Positions 1 to 9,659 of a stretch of DNA of 64,000 nucleotides are shown piece after piece. The translations under genes were made by a program, and so were the position numbers. The first letter of the stretch is position 1. Each line of letters starts with the position of its first letter. Below the pieces are notes generated by a model. It was not told where the DNA came from, searched no databases, and saw only the letters and a list, made by a program, of their open reading frames with translations. The DNA comes from Nannochloropsis salina CCMP1776 (Eukaryota; Sar; Eustigmatophyceae; Eustigmatales; Monodopsidaceae): assembly GCA_004565275.1 (NCBI GenBank), contig SDOX01000006.1:992001-1056000 (forward strand). Direction: 5' to 3'.

Positions 1-1
1 G

Positions 2-1276
2 CACGAGGAGACATCCAAGTCCCTCGGTTTAGAGGCCGCCACGCCGTCGACCTCGGGCAGCGCCCGCGCCGACAAAAAGCAGCCCGACCAACATCGCCTA
101 TCTTCGTCGGTCTCGCAGCTGGCACTGGCTCGATTTTCCTCCTCGTCCCTCGGGTCACTCAACGAGGTACAGATCGTAGCGCACACCATGGAGATCCTCC
201 TGGCCTGCAACCGGACACAAAGTGGAGGTGACACATACTACTGCGTCGAGTATCTTTTCCGTAATCCCAATCTAGCGGTAGTTTGTCCGTACTCGTCGCA
301 CGCGGAGCCTTTGCAGATCTCCCTCGAGCTGGTGGAGGAGGACAGTGTGCACCGCGTCGTCTCGCCCTGCCGGACCAAACCGCCGCCAAACCCGACGGAG
401 TTCAGCTTCGGTGCTGGCGCCCAATCCCCTGTCCCCTGGAGGATTAGCGGGGTGTCGAGGCCCGCTTCCGTTTCCTCCACTTCAGAGTCTTGCCCGCGGG
501 CGGATTCGCTGCCGGCCATTTTTTTCCAAGAGGGACACCAGTCCTCACGGTCTGCCCCAGACAGCGAGCAATTGCCGCATCCAGACATCACAGGTGCCAC
601 CCCTCACGGTCCCCGCGCACCATTGTCGGCTCCAGCGGCGGGCGGTCGATTTCCATACCAGGGACATTTCTACGACTTCGAATCATCGACAAGTTCCTCG
701 CTTGCCGAAAACATTCGGCTTTCGTCGGTCACGGGCCGATACCAGTCGAGGCATGAGGCCAAGAATCTCAAGGCCGAGGGCAACGACCTTGCATCGACAA
801 GCGAGGATACAGGAACGCCACGAAGCAGACGCGCCCTAAGGCGTCCTGTCATCCTTGTGAAGATACAGGCGAACACCGCCTACAAGGTCTGCCCTCTGGA
901 TCCACAGGATGGAGACGACAGCGACATCTGGAGTTTGGTGTCCGCACGTTTCGAGCAACATTTTATCGTCTCTGGAGCAGGATTGTCGAAAAGTGACGAG
1001 TTTATCCGTCTCAAAACCATGACTGTGAATCACCGCCCCACATCAGTGGAGGGAGGGGGAGAGGGAGAAGGAGAGGACTCTGAGCATGCGTTTTCCCAAG
1101 AAGACCCATCACGGCCCCTATCGGCACCCAGGCAGCTTTCTGGAAATGTGGGGTCACAGCCGCCGTTGACTTCTAGCGGCAAGACGTCGGGGCTGCCATT
1201 CGTCACGCTTGCAAGCAGGCAGCAGCCAGAGCGGCAGATGGTAGGCAAGGAAGCGCCACCGGACGGCGCGACGTAG
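2..1276 (+). CDS. Unknown protein, C-terminal part (5' end outside window)
   Basis: The reading frame is open from base 2 to the stop at 1274-1276, so the gene enters from the left and at least 424 residues are visible. The first in-window Met is at 188 (MEILLACNRTQSGG), but the frame continues upstream with Ser-rich sequence, so this Met is probably internal. Two stretches look folded: a Cys-containing block around 188-340 (DTYYCVEYLFRNPNLAVVCP) and a block around 835-1030 (ILVKIQANTAYKVCPLD). The sequence between and after them is Ser/Pro/Gly-rich and probably disordered. I recognise no family. No signal peptide or membrane segment is visible in this part. GC content and frame length support coding over the opposite-strand frames, which are shorter. 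Confidence 0.7.
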   Translation, partial: HEETSKSLGLEAATPSTSGSARADKKQPDQHRLSSSVSQLALARFSSSSLGSLNEVQIVAHTMEILLACNRTQSGGDTYYCVEYLFRNPNLAVVCPYSSHAEPLQISLELVEEDSVHRVVSPCRTKPPPNPTEFSFGAGAQSPVPWRISGVSRPASVSSTSESCPRADSLPAIFFQEGHQSSRSAPDSEQLPHPDITGATPHGPRAPLSAPAAGGRFPYQGHFYDFESSTSSSLAENIRLSSVTGRYQSRHEAKNLKAEGNDLASTSEDTGTPRSRRALRRPVILVKIQANTAYKVCPLDPQDGDDSDIWSLVSARFEQHFIVSGAGLSKSDEFIRLKTMTVNHRPTSVEGGGEGEGEDSEHAFSQEDPSRPLSAPRQLSGNVGSQPPLTSSGKTSGLPFVTLASRQQPERQMVGKEAPPDGAT

Positions 1277-1691
1277 CAAAATTTGTGTAATTTGCATTTT
1301 TAATTTATGTCCGGTCCCTTACATCTCAAGATAAGACACGCGAGGTACGGATCATTGTATTTATCTTTCCTGAAGAGCAGATTAAAGGTCGATTGCATGA
1401 TTGCATGGAAATTATGATGGTCTGATTCAACGGGCGCAGCAGCGCCGATTTCTCCAAATTGGAAATTTCTTTCTTCCCTTTGTGACCTTGAGTCATTTCT
1501 GATGTCCCCCATTCCTTTCCAGATGAAAAGTGTGGTCCTTGATACATTTCTAGACAATTTAACCAACGCATCGACATCGCGCCGATTCCCGTGAGGTCAT
1601 ACACTTACACGTCTTTCAGCCTGCTGTGAGGCGAAAATTTTTCAAACCATCCCTTTCCCTACTTTATTTTCGCTACATACTTCTCTCTTTT
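1277..1691. other. Convergent 3' intergenic stretch
   Basis: This AT-richer stretch lies between two converging genes and presumably holds both 3' UTRs. I see no gene in it. Confidence 0.5.
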
Positions 1692-2885
1692 TCATTCTTT
1701 TTTACCAGCATCCTCTTTCCGGCGTGTCAGCACCCTCTCCAGCGCCTCCTCCAGCAGGTAGCCCCCCACGTACATGGGCCAGAAGAGCAGAGCCACCTTC
1801 CGATGGCCCTGAGCAAGCAGGACTAGGGCGGGCCCCGGACAGATACCAGTGATGCCCCAGCCCGCTCCGAAGATCGCCTCGCCCACAAGCAGGCGCCAAT
1901 CCACCTTCTCCGATTGGCTGGTAGCCAGCGGCCCTTTTCCCGGAGTGTAGATCTTGACGGTGGGGTCGCCGTAGGCGACGGCTTGGTGAGAGAGAATGTA
2001 GAGGGAGAAGGGCGTGAGGAGACCCACCGCGGCGCCAAGAACGATCACAAGAGACGGGTCCCAGCCGGGGAAGCGGAGAAAGAGGAAGTCGAGGACCTTG
2101 AGGGATTGCGACATGCCGCTCAAAGCCAAGCCGAGCGCAAAGAGAGCGCCGGAAAAGAGGGCAGCCAGGTGCAGGCAGGGATGAAAGGAGGTTTTTTGAC
2201 CGAGGCGATAGAGGAGGAGGAAGACGGCGAGGAGCAAGACGCTTGGCGTCCAGAAGGCGGGCGGGATGGGGAGATCGAGGGCATCGGAGGACGCCGGGGG
2301 AGGTGGGGGGGCCACGCGGAAGAAGGGGTGCGGGTGGGCGCCGAGGAAGGAGGCGATTACGACGCCTACGGACATGAACGTGATAACAGCGACGGCCCCT
2401 CGCTTGGACAGACGCGACAGCCCGCAGACACCATGACCGGATGTGCATCCGTTGCCCAGGCGGGTCCCGAACCCCACGAGGAGGCCACTGAGGACGTAGG
2501 CAGTGGGAGGGAGGAGCAGGGGGGGAGGGGGAGGATTAAAGATCGAGGGGGCTGCAAGTGCGGCAACCAGAAAGGCTGAAAGGAAGGAGGTAGCCAATGG
2601 ATCAAGCGGCTGGAGGCGGAGAGAAGAGAGAAGGCCCGCCGAGATAAGGCCTGGAAAATGGTGAAAAATGTGATCCGAGACAATATGAACGGGTCTAGCA
2701 GTGCTTCACAAGCGTACTCGAGGAATCAGAACGCCGGGTAAAATTACAAACCTACCTGAGATGCCAACTCGCTTGCCGGCAACGACAAGAAAGAGGAGGG
2801 CGGACGCGGCGATGAGGCTCCCGCCACAAAACGCGGACCATGGCGTGAATTGTGGGTAGGTCAGGGAAAAGTCAGGCATCTTCAT
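1692..2885 (-). CDS. YeeE/YedE-family sulfur (thiosulfate-type) transporter
   Basis: Multi-pass membrane protein of the Sulf_transp family (YeeE/YedE/TsuA), which in bacteria takes up thiosulfate or related sulfur compounds. Model: exon 1 2885-2756, intron with GT at 2755-2754 and AG at 2652-2651, exon 2 2650-1692, giving 362 residues. The join is phase 1 and restores the family N-terminus: [15 protein letters not shown] followed by KRVGISGLISAG. The first half carries [15 protein letters not shown] and the second half [14 protein letters not shown], the two Cys-containing pore motifs of the family. About nine hydrophobic segments are visible, with a Pro-rich loop after the first few. The C-terminus is basic ([10 protein letters not shown]). 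The family is mainly bacterial, so transfer into this lineage at some time is plausible. The substrate and the membrane used are not shown by the sequence. Confidence 0.88.
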
Positions 2886-3936
2886 TCCGAGACGTGCTAG
2901 CAGGTGCGATCGGGGTGCGTGTTACGGGTGTGACTGCCTCACACTCCTATGTATGCCCCACGCAAAATCCCAGTTGCTAGAAAAAATCGAGTGCGCGAAG
3001 CCAAGCATAGAGTCAGTAAATGTTACTATAATTGCAGAGAGGAGTGGAAAGTTCATAGTGCGTCCCACATGCTTTCCTACGATTTTGCATGTCACATGTT
3101 CCTATCGTTGAAGTTGAACAAAGCGAGGAAGAGCAGTGCACGACAAGAGTAGTTCAGCGAACAAGCAAGTGATTCGGAAGACGAACATCGACAGTCGTGG
3201 AGACGGATGGTGGTGGGATGGTCAGGAGGCTCACGGCTCCGGCCTGGAAAGTTTATGGCCAATTTATTCCATGCCCATGCACCTCCTCAGTCTTTTTGGC
3301 TGTAGATTCGCCGGCACATGATGGCAGAACGCCTATGTGCTAACCATCTGGTATTCTTTTGTTTTCTTCGAATTGTGCAAAGAAATCGGAGAAGCTCGTT
3401 CGTCAGTGACGGGATCGCTTTGGTAATCTTCGGTAGTTTCCGAGGGTGGGAACACTCGACGTTCACGGACCTTTTTTGAGATCCCATGCGCCGTGGGACG
3501 TCGGTACATGCTCAGGTGAGATCTTTGTACCTTGTAAGCGCGCGGGACGCGTTTTATGAGGCGTGGGTGGCGCGCTTCCTGGCAAGCGCGTAGGTGCAAG
3601 CTGGTCCTTCGCTGGCTCGCCGCCTTCCGTCGACGAAGCGAGACAGGATTCTTCCGTGCGCAACTAGCACTGAGTGAGACTATGTGCCGCTAGTCCATAC
3701 CTGAGTCTTGCGACAGTCGATACATTTATATGCCACTGAATGAACTGATGTGACTTGAAATGATGGGGGAGGTTGTCTTGCCCAACGGATGTGACTTGGT
3801 CCGACAACTATTTTCCGTCAAATATTGTGCCCGGCCTGTCGCGGGTAATCGACGTTAAAGATATGCCCTCTTCATCACGAAATGAAGTCCCGTAGGAAGG
3901 TACAGCTTTTATGAGTTTGATGATCACGCAACAACT
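2886..3936. other. Divergent intergenic region
   Basis: This 1 kb separates the sulfur transporter from the next gene on the other strand. A CAG|GTGAGA donor-like site lies at about 3513, which could begin a 5' UTR intron of the rightward gene. The short frames here show no protein character. I see no supported gene. Confidence 0.4.
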
Positions 3937-6522
3937 ATGTTTACGTTTGGACACAGTGCCATGTACAGCGGTAAGGGCCGCTCTGGCGGAGGCACTGTTT
4001 GCGGTGGTGAAGAAAGGGATCGAAAGGTGGCTTGCGCTTCTTCTTTCAATTCGTTGCCGATAGCTACAGACCCGCTCCAACGCTACGAAGGCAAATTAAA
4101 CGGGGCGAGCGGGGCATACAGCATCCGCCTGCAGGCCAAAGATATTCTCGCAGAGTTAGAACGGAGCGCGGGGAAGACGACTCGCCCTTGTAACCGCGAG
4201 ACAGACATGCAGGTAAGCCCCCCCTTCACCACCTTGGCGTTCTGTCTTACATGTGGCTCGGGACCTCCTTGATTTCAAAAGCACTTCTATCCTTGATGAG
4301 TATGCAGTCTATGGCTGTGCAAGGCAGCTTTGAATGACTTTTGTTTGATTTTCATTGACCGGTGCCGGGCATGATAAGCAAGCCGGTCTGCTATCATACG
4401 TTTTCTTTCAACAACAGCTGCCTTGAGATGAGAAAATCAGCGGAATTGCATGAAGTTTTCACCTCAAGGGTGGCGATTGGAATACACAAATTGTGTCAAA
4501 TCGGGCTAATGCTCCGCTGATTTGTGTCGTTGACTGATGAGCCCACTCTGAAATTCAACGCCTCCTTTCTTGACCCCATTCCACCACGCACAGCCCCTCT
4601 CCGACTCTTCCTCTTCCACCAATCTCTTTCTGCAGCTCTCTTCCTCCTCTTCCTCGAGCCTGGGAGGGGAGGAGGGCGTCTCGCCACTCCAGGAGCTCGA
4701 GGTGGAGGACCCGATGTCCCCGCAGTCCGTCTTCCCTCGGGTCCGGCAGCGCCTGCGCGAGGAAGCCGCCGACCAGTTCGGTGCCCCGTGCGGCAATCAG
4801 CATGGCATGACCGATCTTCCAATCCCGAGCACCAGCGGGAAGAAGCGGTGGCTGTCGGGGAAGAATTTGCCAGAGATTTCCGCCAGCGCCTCTGGCTCGG
4901 GGTCATCCAGCGCATCCGGCATGGGGCGTGCCCGGACTCCCCCCGTCCTTCCGTCGGACGCCGGGCAGCAGCGTCACCCACCCCGGCGGAAGATCTCCGG
5001 TAGTCGAGCTTCATCGAGCGCGGCGGAGGAGGCCTCGCAGTCCTCGCTGACAGCCTCGTGCGGGCAGCTGAAGAACCTGTCCTTGCTGCCTCAGGACGAC
5101 GCCGTCTCGGTCAGCTCCACCTCCTCCTTCTCCTCCACAGGCACGCGCTGCAACTCGTGCCCCCCTCCGTCCCTCCTGGCCTTCCACAAAACCGCACCCG
5201 CCTCTGTGGGGGGGAGCAACAGCGGCAGTACCAGCAACTCCTACAGCAACCTTGTCATCAGTCCGCTCCCCCGGGCGGCCCTACGGAAATCCAGCCTGTA
5301 CGAGTTGCAAGCTGCCTTAGACGAGTTGAGCAGAGCTCTGGCAGACATGGAGACGACTGCGAAGAAGCGTGCACGGGTGCGTAGTCAGGCATATTTAATC
5401 AAATTTGAGGCCGAATACGCGGATTTGGTGCGTGTGAAGGACCGCGCCATCAAGCGCCTCGACGCCTTGCTGCGAAGGCGAACGGGGGGGCCGCAGAGTA
5501 AAGATGAGGGCTACAACCACCAATACCCGTCGGAAAGCGAGGAAAAGGAGCAGCAGCGACAGGCCAAGCCCGAGGGGGCCTTCCCTGCGGACTCGAAACA
5601 CGCCCAGCTACTGGCGCACGTGCTGATGGTAGTGATGGATTTGGACGACGAACTGTTGATGCTCATGGGGGAGGAGCACGGAACCTGGGAGGAACTAAAA
5701 CGCCTCCGAGGTGACATTCGGTTGCACCTGAAGGAATTGGAGGCGGAGCTAGGGAGGGGGGCGGGCCCGGGCGAGGGGAGTCCCAAGGTGGGGGAGAGAG
5801 ATTTCCCTGCCATCGCCCCCATCTCTCGATCCCTGTCATCGCACTCGGGGGGGAGGCCCAGTGGGGGAAGGAGAGATGCGCACTCCCCCCTTGCCGTCTC
5901 CTTCTCGATGCCGACGTGCTTGGAGTCTGGGCCGGGCGGGTTGGGACTGGCGCCGGGCTCGGGCGGGGGCGGCGTCGCCCTCTCCCGGAAAGGGAAGGGG
6001 AGGGACGCCGCATGCCGTCTGCGGTCCCTGGACACCGACCCGGCTAAGACCAAGTCCGCGCAGAAGGGGGCCTTGCACGACCCAGACAGTCCCAGCGGCA
6101 CCGTCACCACCTCGTCCTTGTCCTCCTCTGCCTCGTCCGCCTTCTCAAACGTCAGTGACCAGGCGGTCGGCCTTACCAGCGACGAGGAGAGGTCTCTCCG
6201 CGGGCCTGGAAAGTGCCCAAGCACGGGTTGCGGCAAGAGCGTGGGAGAGTGGGAGCTGCGAACGTCCTGCCTTGCTCCTCCTCCTGCGTCCATGTCTCGC
6301 GCAGTGTCCTCAGACGGACTTTCCCTCCTCCTCCAGCGCCAGCACCAACCTCCCCTCTCGATCGCTCTCACGCAGAATGTCAAGGAGCGAGCGACTTTCA
6401 TCCACCACCGGGCTCTGGCCAGCACCACGTCGTCCTTGAGCCCCTCAGTCCCGCCGCCCGGCCTGCGGGCATCCTACCATCGCCGCGTCTGCCGTCCACA
6501 GGTCGAGAGCCTGGAGGGATAG
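3937..6522 (+). CDS. Ser-rich coiled-coil protein of unknown function
   Basis: Model: exon 1 3937-4212 ending CAG|GTAAGC, intron, exon 2 4636-6522 after a pyrimidine-rich tract ending TTTCTGCAG. Both ends are phase 0, and the product is about 720 residues. The ATG at 3937 is the first; one at 3961 is an alternative. The protein is dominated by Ser/Gly/Pro-rich, probably disordered sequence. Two helical, charged segments stand out: one around 5290-5490 (ELQAALDELSRALADMETT) with heptad-like Leu/Ala spacing and a basic end, and one around 5600-5760 (LLAHVLMVVMDLDDELLML, then KRLRGDIRLHLKELEAELG). These look like a coiled coil or helical hairpin. I do not recognise a family and suggest no function. 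The coding frame is supported by its length and the clean splice. Confidence 0.65.
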
Positions 6523-7875
6523 GGGAGAGAGGCAGTGATGAGCGCCAGCCTGGACGCCCTCGCGTCTTGAGCATTGGCGAGCGCGACGCGGAGGGGAAAG
6601 TTGGCCGAGGCAAGGCAGTAGAGCGGACAGGCGAGAGGAGACGGACAGGTGCCACCCCATGCCCGCGATGTTGTGTATGCGGAGATGGACGGAACACTGG
6701 TGCTGCTATGCTGTCGTCTTCGATTGAACGAGATTTGAAGGAGAAGCGAGGAGATCGCAGGGACGACAGGCGGCGGGGAGAGCAGAAGAGCACGGCGTCA
6801 AAAAGTGTTATGTGCTACCAAGCTCAGCAGCTGCGCAAGGAAAGCGGGGGACGGTATGCAGGTCTGATAGGAGCGTAGTGCAACGAGCAAAGTACGGAAT
6901 AATTAGCTTCAAGATTTTCCTCTTTGACTTTTTTTGAATTTTGAGACGTGAAAAAAATAGTGGATTTATTTTTTATAGTGAAATACAGGAGTCTTGCGCC
7001 GACCTTGGTGCTGGCGCAAACATTAGGGTAGCAACAGCGAATTTAGAACATACAGCTGAATAGGTAATTGAAAGTAGGCTTGTGGTCGGCTGTCGGAGAC
7101 GCGGAAGGGGCAACAGACGGTCGAGCACATCTGTGACCTTGCAATTAAGGAATGTGTTTCAGACTTCACCTCGGAGCTTGACGAGGTACCTTAATGCATT
7201 TGCTTGCGGAACGCCGTAATAAATGACACTTAAAGAGATAAAAGGAACAGAGTGTGAATTGTGGGGGATAGAATGTTTCGAATGGAGGCAACGCGGCAAC
7301 AGCCTGCGTACGTTCATGGTCGTAGCGAGAGAAGGTTGGCCATGGTATACTCTTGGAAGGGCAGGCAGAAGATAGTGATAGACAATAGTGTTTAAGAAGC
7401 ATGAGGGGACTTGTTTCGGACAGTAGAAAAGAAAGGTGGAGACGCGTTTGGGTGTGGAGATGGATATAAGTGAAGATACTGGGGAGGTGTTGGCTTCTGA
7501 CTACAGTTAAGAATGACGATCGACTCCAATACGATAGCCCTAGGCTGAACGTCAGTAGGATGACTGGGAGACAGACGGTGGGCAGGGACGACGGCGACAA
7601 GGCAAGGCGTGGGAGCGCGATGACGTTCACGTGAGTCGTGGTGATAACGTGGACGTTACCGCATACGGTGGAAAGGCCTCGTCTTGGCAGAACATGTGCA
7701 TGAATTTTGATTTCCCACAGAAAATTAGTTATGGTCTTAAGAAAGAATCCTGAGCTTTCAAGCACTTCGATGGCGAATCCATTACCAGATCAATTGCCAC
7801 CTTCCCCAAAGCTTTTGTGCGATATTTTGCTATTTGTAGTCATGTCAAGGCATATACACTCTCGTTCCTATCTCT
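6523..7875. other. Convergent intergenic region
   Basis: This stretch lies between the 3' ends of the Ser-rich protein gene and the TPR protein gene. A 199-codon frame on the minus strand (7166-7765) lacks any recognisable domain and lies immediately downstream of the TPR stop, so I treat it as chance. I see no supported gene. Confidence 0.4.
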
Positions 7876-9069
7876 TCAATCATCAAATTTCACAGCTGCA
7901 GCTGTCGTCTCTGGTGACGTCGGTGCAACCTCCATCGCCGCCGACGCTGCCGCAGTCTTCTCGGCTGCAGCCGCTGCGAACTTGGCCGCCTTGCTCGATC
8001 CGGGTAGCTTGAGGTTCAAAAACGCGTCCAACTCCTCTATCATTCGCGGTGGCCATCGCCGCACTGTCCGAACCCACTCGATCCGCCGGTACCGCGGGTC
8101 CTCGTTGATGGCATTGTACCAGGCTGTCTCCGCCTTACTGAAGTCCCCTTCCTTCCAGTAGATAACCGCCAACGCGGCCCTCATGTCCACCAATTGCGGG
8201 TATTTAACGAGGAGCAAGCGCATTTGCTTGATAGCTTCTGCATCGTTCCCCAACTGATAGGAGGCCAATGCCGCGCTGGCCAATGGGAAGACATAGCCCG
8301 GTTGCATCTTGGCGGCCTGCCTGTAGTCCTTCACCGCCTCCTCCCATCGACCCAAACCAGCTTCCGCATTGGCCCTGTTGTTGTACGTGACGGGGTCCTC
8401 CTTCCCGGTCAGAACCACGTTCTTCCGGTTGGCCTCCGCGTAGTCTTGCAGAGCGGCTTCATACTGTCCTAAGCACTCCTCGGCCACCCCCCGGCCCAGG
8501 TTCGGGTCGGGCTCCTTGGGAGCCAGAGCGATCGCGCGATCAAAATCTTCCTTGGCTTCCGCACAGAGGCCCATGGAGGTTCGAGTGTTGCCGCGGTTAC
8601 TTATGGCAGCGGCATTCTCAGGGTCCAAATCAATGACTTTCGTCCAAGCGCGGTCTGCCTCCTTCCATTGAAAGCGGTTTGTCGCCTGAAACGCCTGCTC
8701 CTGGAGCTTGGAAATGGTAACCAGATCAATTTTCGGATTTTGAGTGCGGGTAATTGGGCTCTCCGTAGCTTGAATTTCCTGTGCAAGAGTGCTTGTGGAG
8801 AGGGCGACTGCGGCGTCGGCGGGTGAGGAGGAAGGAATGCCGAAGAGGGAGAGGAGCACCAGACGCCAGGCTGAGGGCAGTACCGGCGGCGACGAAGCGC
8901 TCCGTTGACATGTCTGTCGTGGTACCATTGAGAGCTTTGCACATCTACCTAAGTTAACCTCCTTTTGTTTCCTGGGCGACGCCCCAAATCCTTGCGTCGT
9001 GCGAGGGAACAAGAGCAACAGGAGCAGCACACAATAGACCATGCCATTGCTTCCCACCCTGGATACCAT
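7876..9069 (-). CDS. Plastid (probably thylakoid-lumen) TPR protein
   Basis: A protein of about 397 residues with several tetratricopeptide repeats in the middle (KEADRAWTKVIDLDPENAAA, then AKEDFDRAIALAPKEPDP, with further repeats to about residue 320). I start at the ATG at 9069 (MVSRVGSNG); the next ATG, at 9042, fits equally well. The N-terminus has a signal peptide (VYCVLLLLLLFPRTTQG) with Phe at the cleavage point (GFGASPRK), typical of heterokont plastid import. A second hydrophobic stretch ending PADAAVA looks like a thylakoid-transfer signal. Plants have related lumenal TPR proteins of unclear function. The C-terminus is Ala-rich. TPRs normally mediate protein contacts, probably in assembly of photosynthetic complexes, but no partner can be read from the sequence. 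Confidence 0.85.
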   Translation of the reverse strand: MVSRVGSNGMVYCVLLLLLLFPRTTQGFGASPRKQKEVNLGRCAKLSMVPRQTCQRSASSPPVLPSAWRLVLLSLFGIPSSSPADAAVALSTSTLAQEIQATESPITRTQNPKIDLVTISKLQEQAFQATNRFQWKEADRAWTKVIDLDPENAAAISNRGNTRTSMGLCAEAKEDFDRAIALAPKEPDPNLGRGVAEECLGQYEAALQDYAEANRKNVVLTGKEDPVTYNNRANAEAGLGRWEEAVKDYRQAAKMQPGYVFPLASAALASYQLGNDAEAIKQMRLLLVKYPQLVDMRAALAVIYWKEGDFSKAETAWYNAINEDPRYRRIEWVRTVRRWPPRMIEELDAFLNLKLPGSSKAAKFAAAAAEKTAAASAAMEVAPTSPETTAAAVKFDD

Positions 9070-9659
9070 CCCCGTGCTAATGTATCTTTGAAAGGAAGAA
9101 AATATGTGAGCGTCCACGATCGCACAGCGATTTCATACCTGTCTGATCACTGGGGCAGCGCGTCTGGTGAGACCTGAGACTGTAATTTTTTCCTCTTACC
9201 AGGGCCTGAAATGAACCCGGGTGCTCGCATGCCCCGCCGAGTCGCTGAGAAACTTACAAGAGTGCTCGCGCTGCCGAGTTCTGTGCTTGCTTTTCCAATT
9301 TGCCGCGAGCTCCAACAAAAAGCATTTTCCACAGGAGTGCAAATAGTAGACATTGTTATACTATCCTTTCTGACCATGTCGTTCTCCCCTTGAACACATG
9401 CCACAGATTTCGTTCCGCCCAGGCGCGAGCGATAAGCAACGTGCTCAGGTTGGCAGCTACAAATGTCTGCCATATAACTACAAAAATTGTGCAGAGCTCA
9501 TCAAACAAGCTTCACACGGTGCAGCACACCTATAAATTTACAGAGGTATAAGGAAAATGGATCATGTAACACAGCGATGCACGTTTCGAAGGCCTTGAAA
9601 TATATAACACATTTTCGTTCATTCCTTCGCAACCTTTGCTCATAGCGACCCCGTCCAGG
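9070..9659. promoter_or_regulatory. Divergent promoter region, TPR protein / ARF-GEF
   Basis: This 590-bp AT-richer stretch separates two genes reading away from each other. TATAAATTT begins at 9531, about 130 bases before the rightward ATG, and a second AT-rich element (AAATATATAAC) lies near 9598. These are candidate core promoter elements only. Confidence 0.35.

Noticed and set aside
1914-2579. A 221-codon plus-strand frame opposite the sulfur transporter.
   Set aside because: It is the antisense of a well-supported membrane protein and codes for low-complexity Gly/Glu sequence.
7166-7765. A 199-codon minus-strand frame.
   Set aside because: It has no domain or codon pattern of the real genes and lies in the 3' region of the TPR protein gene.
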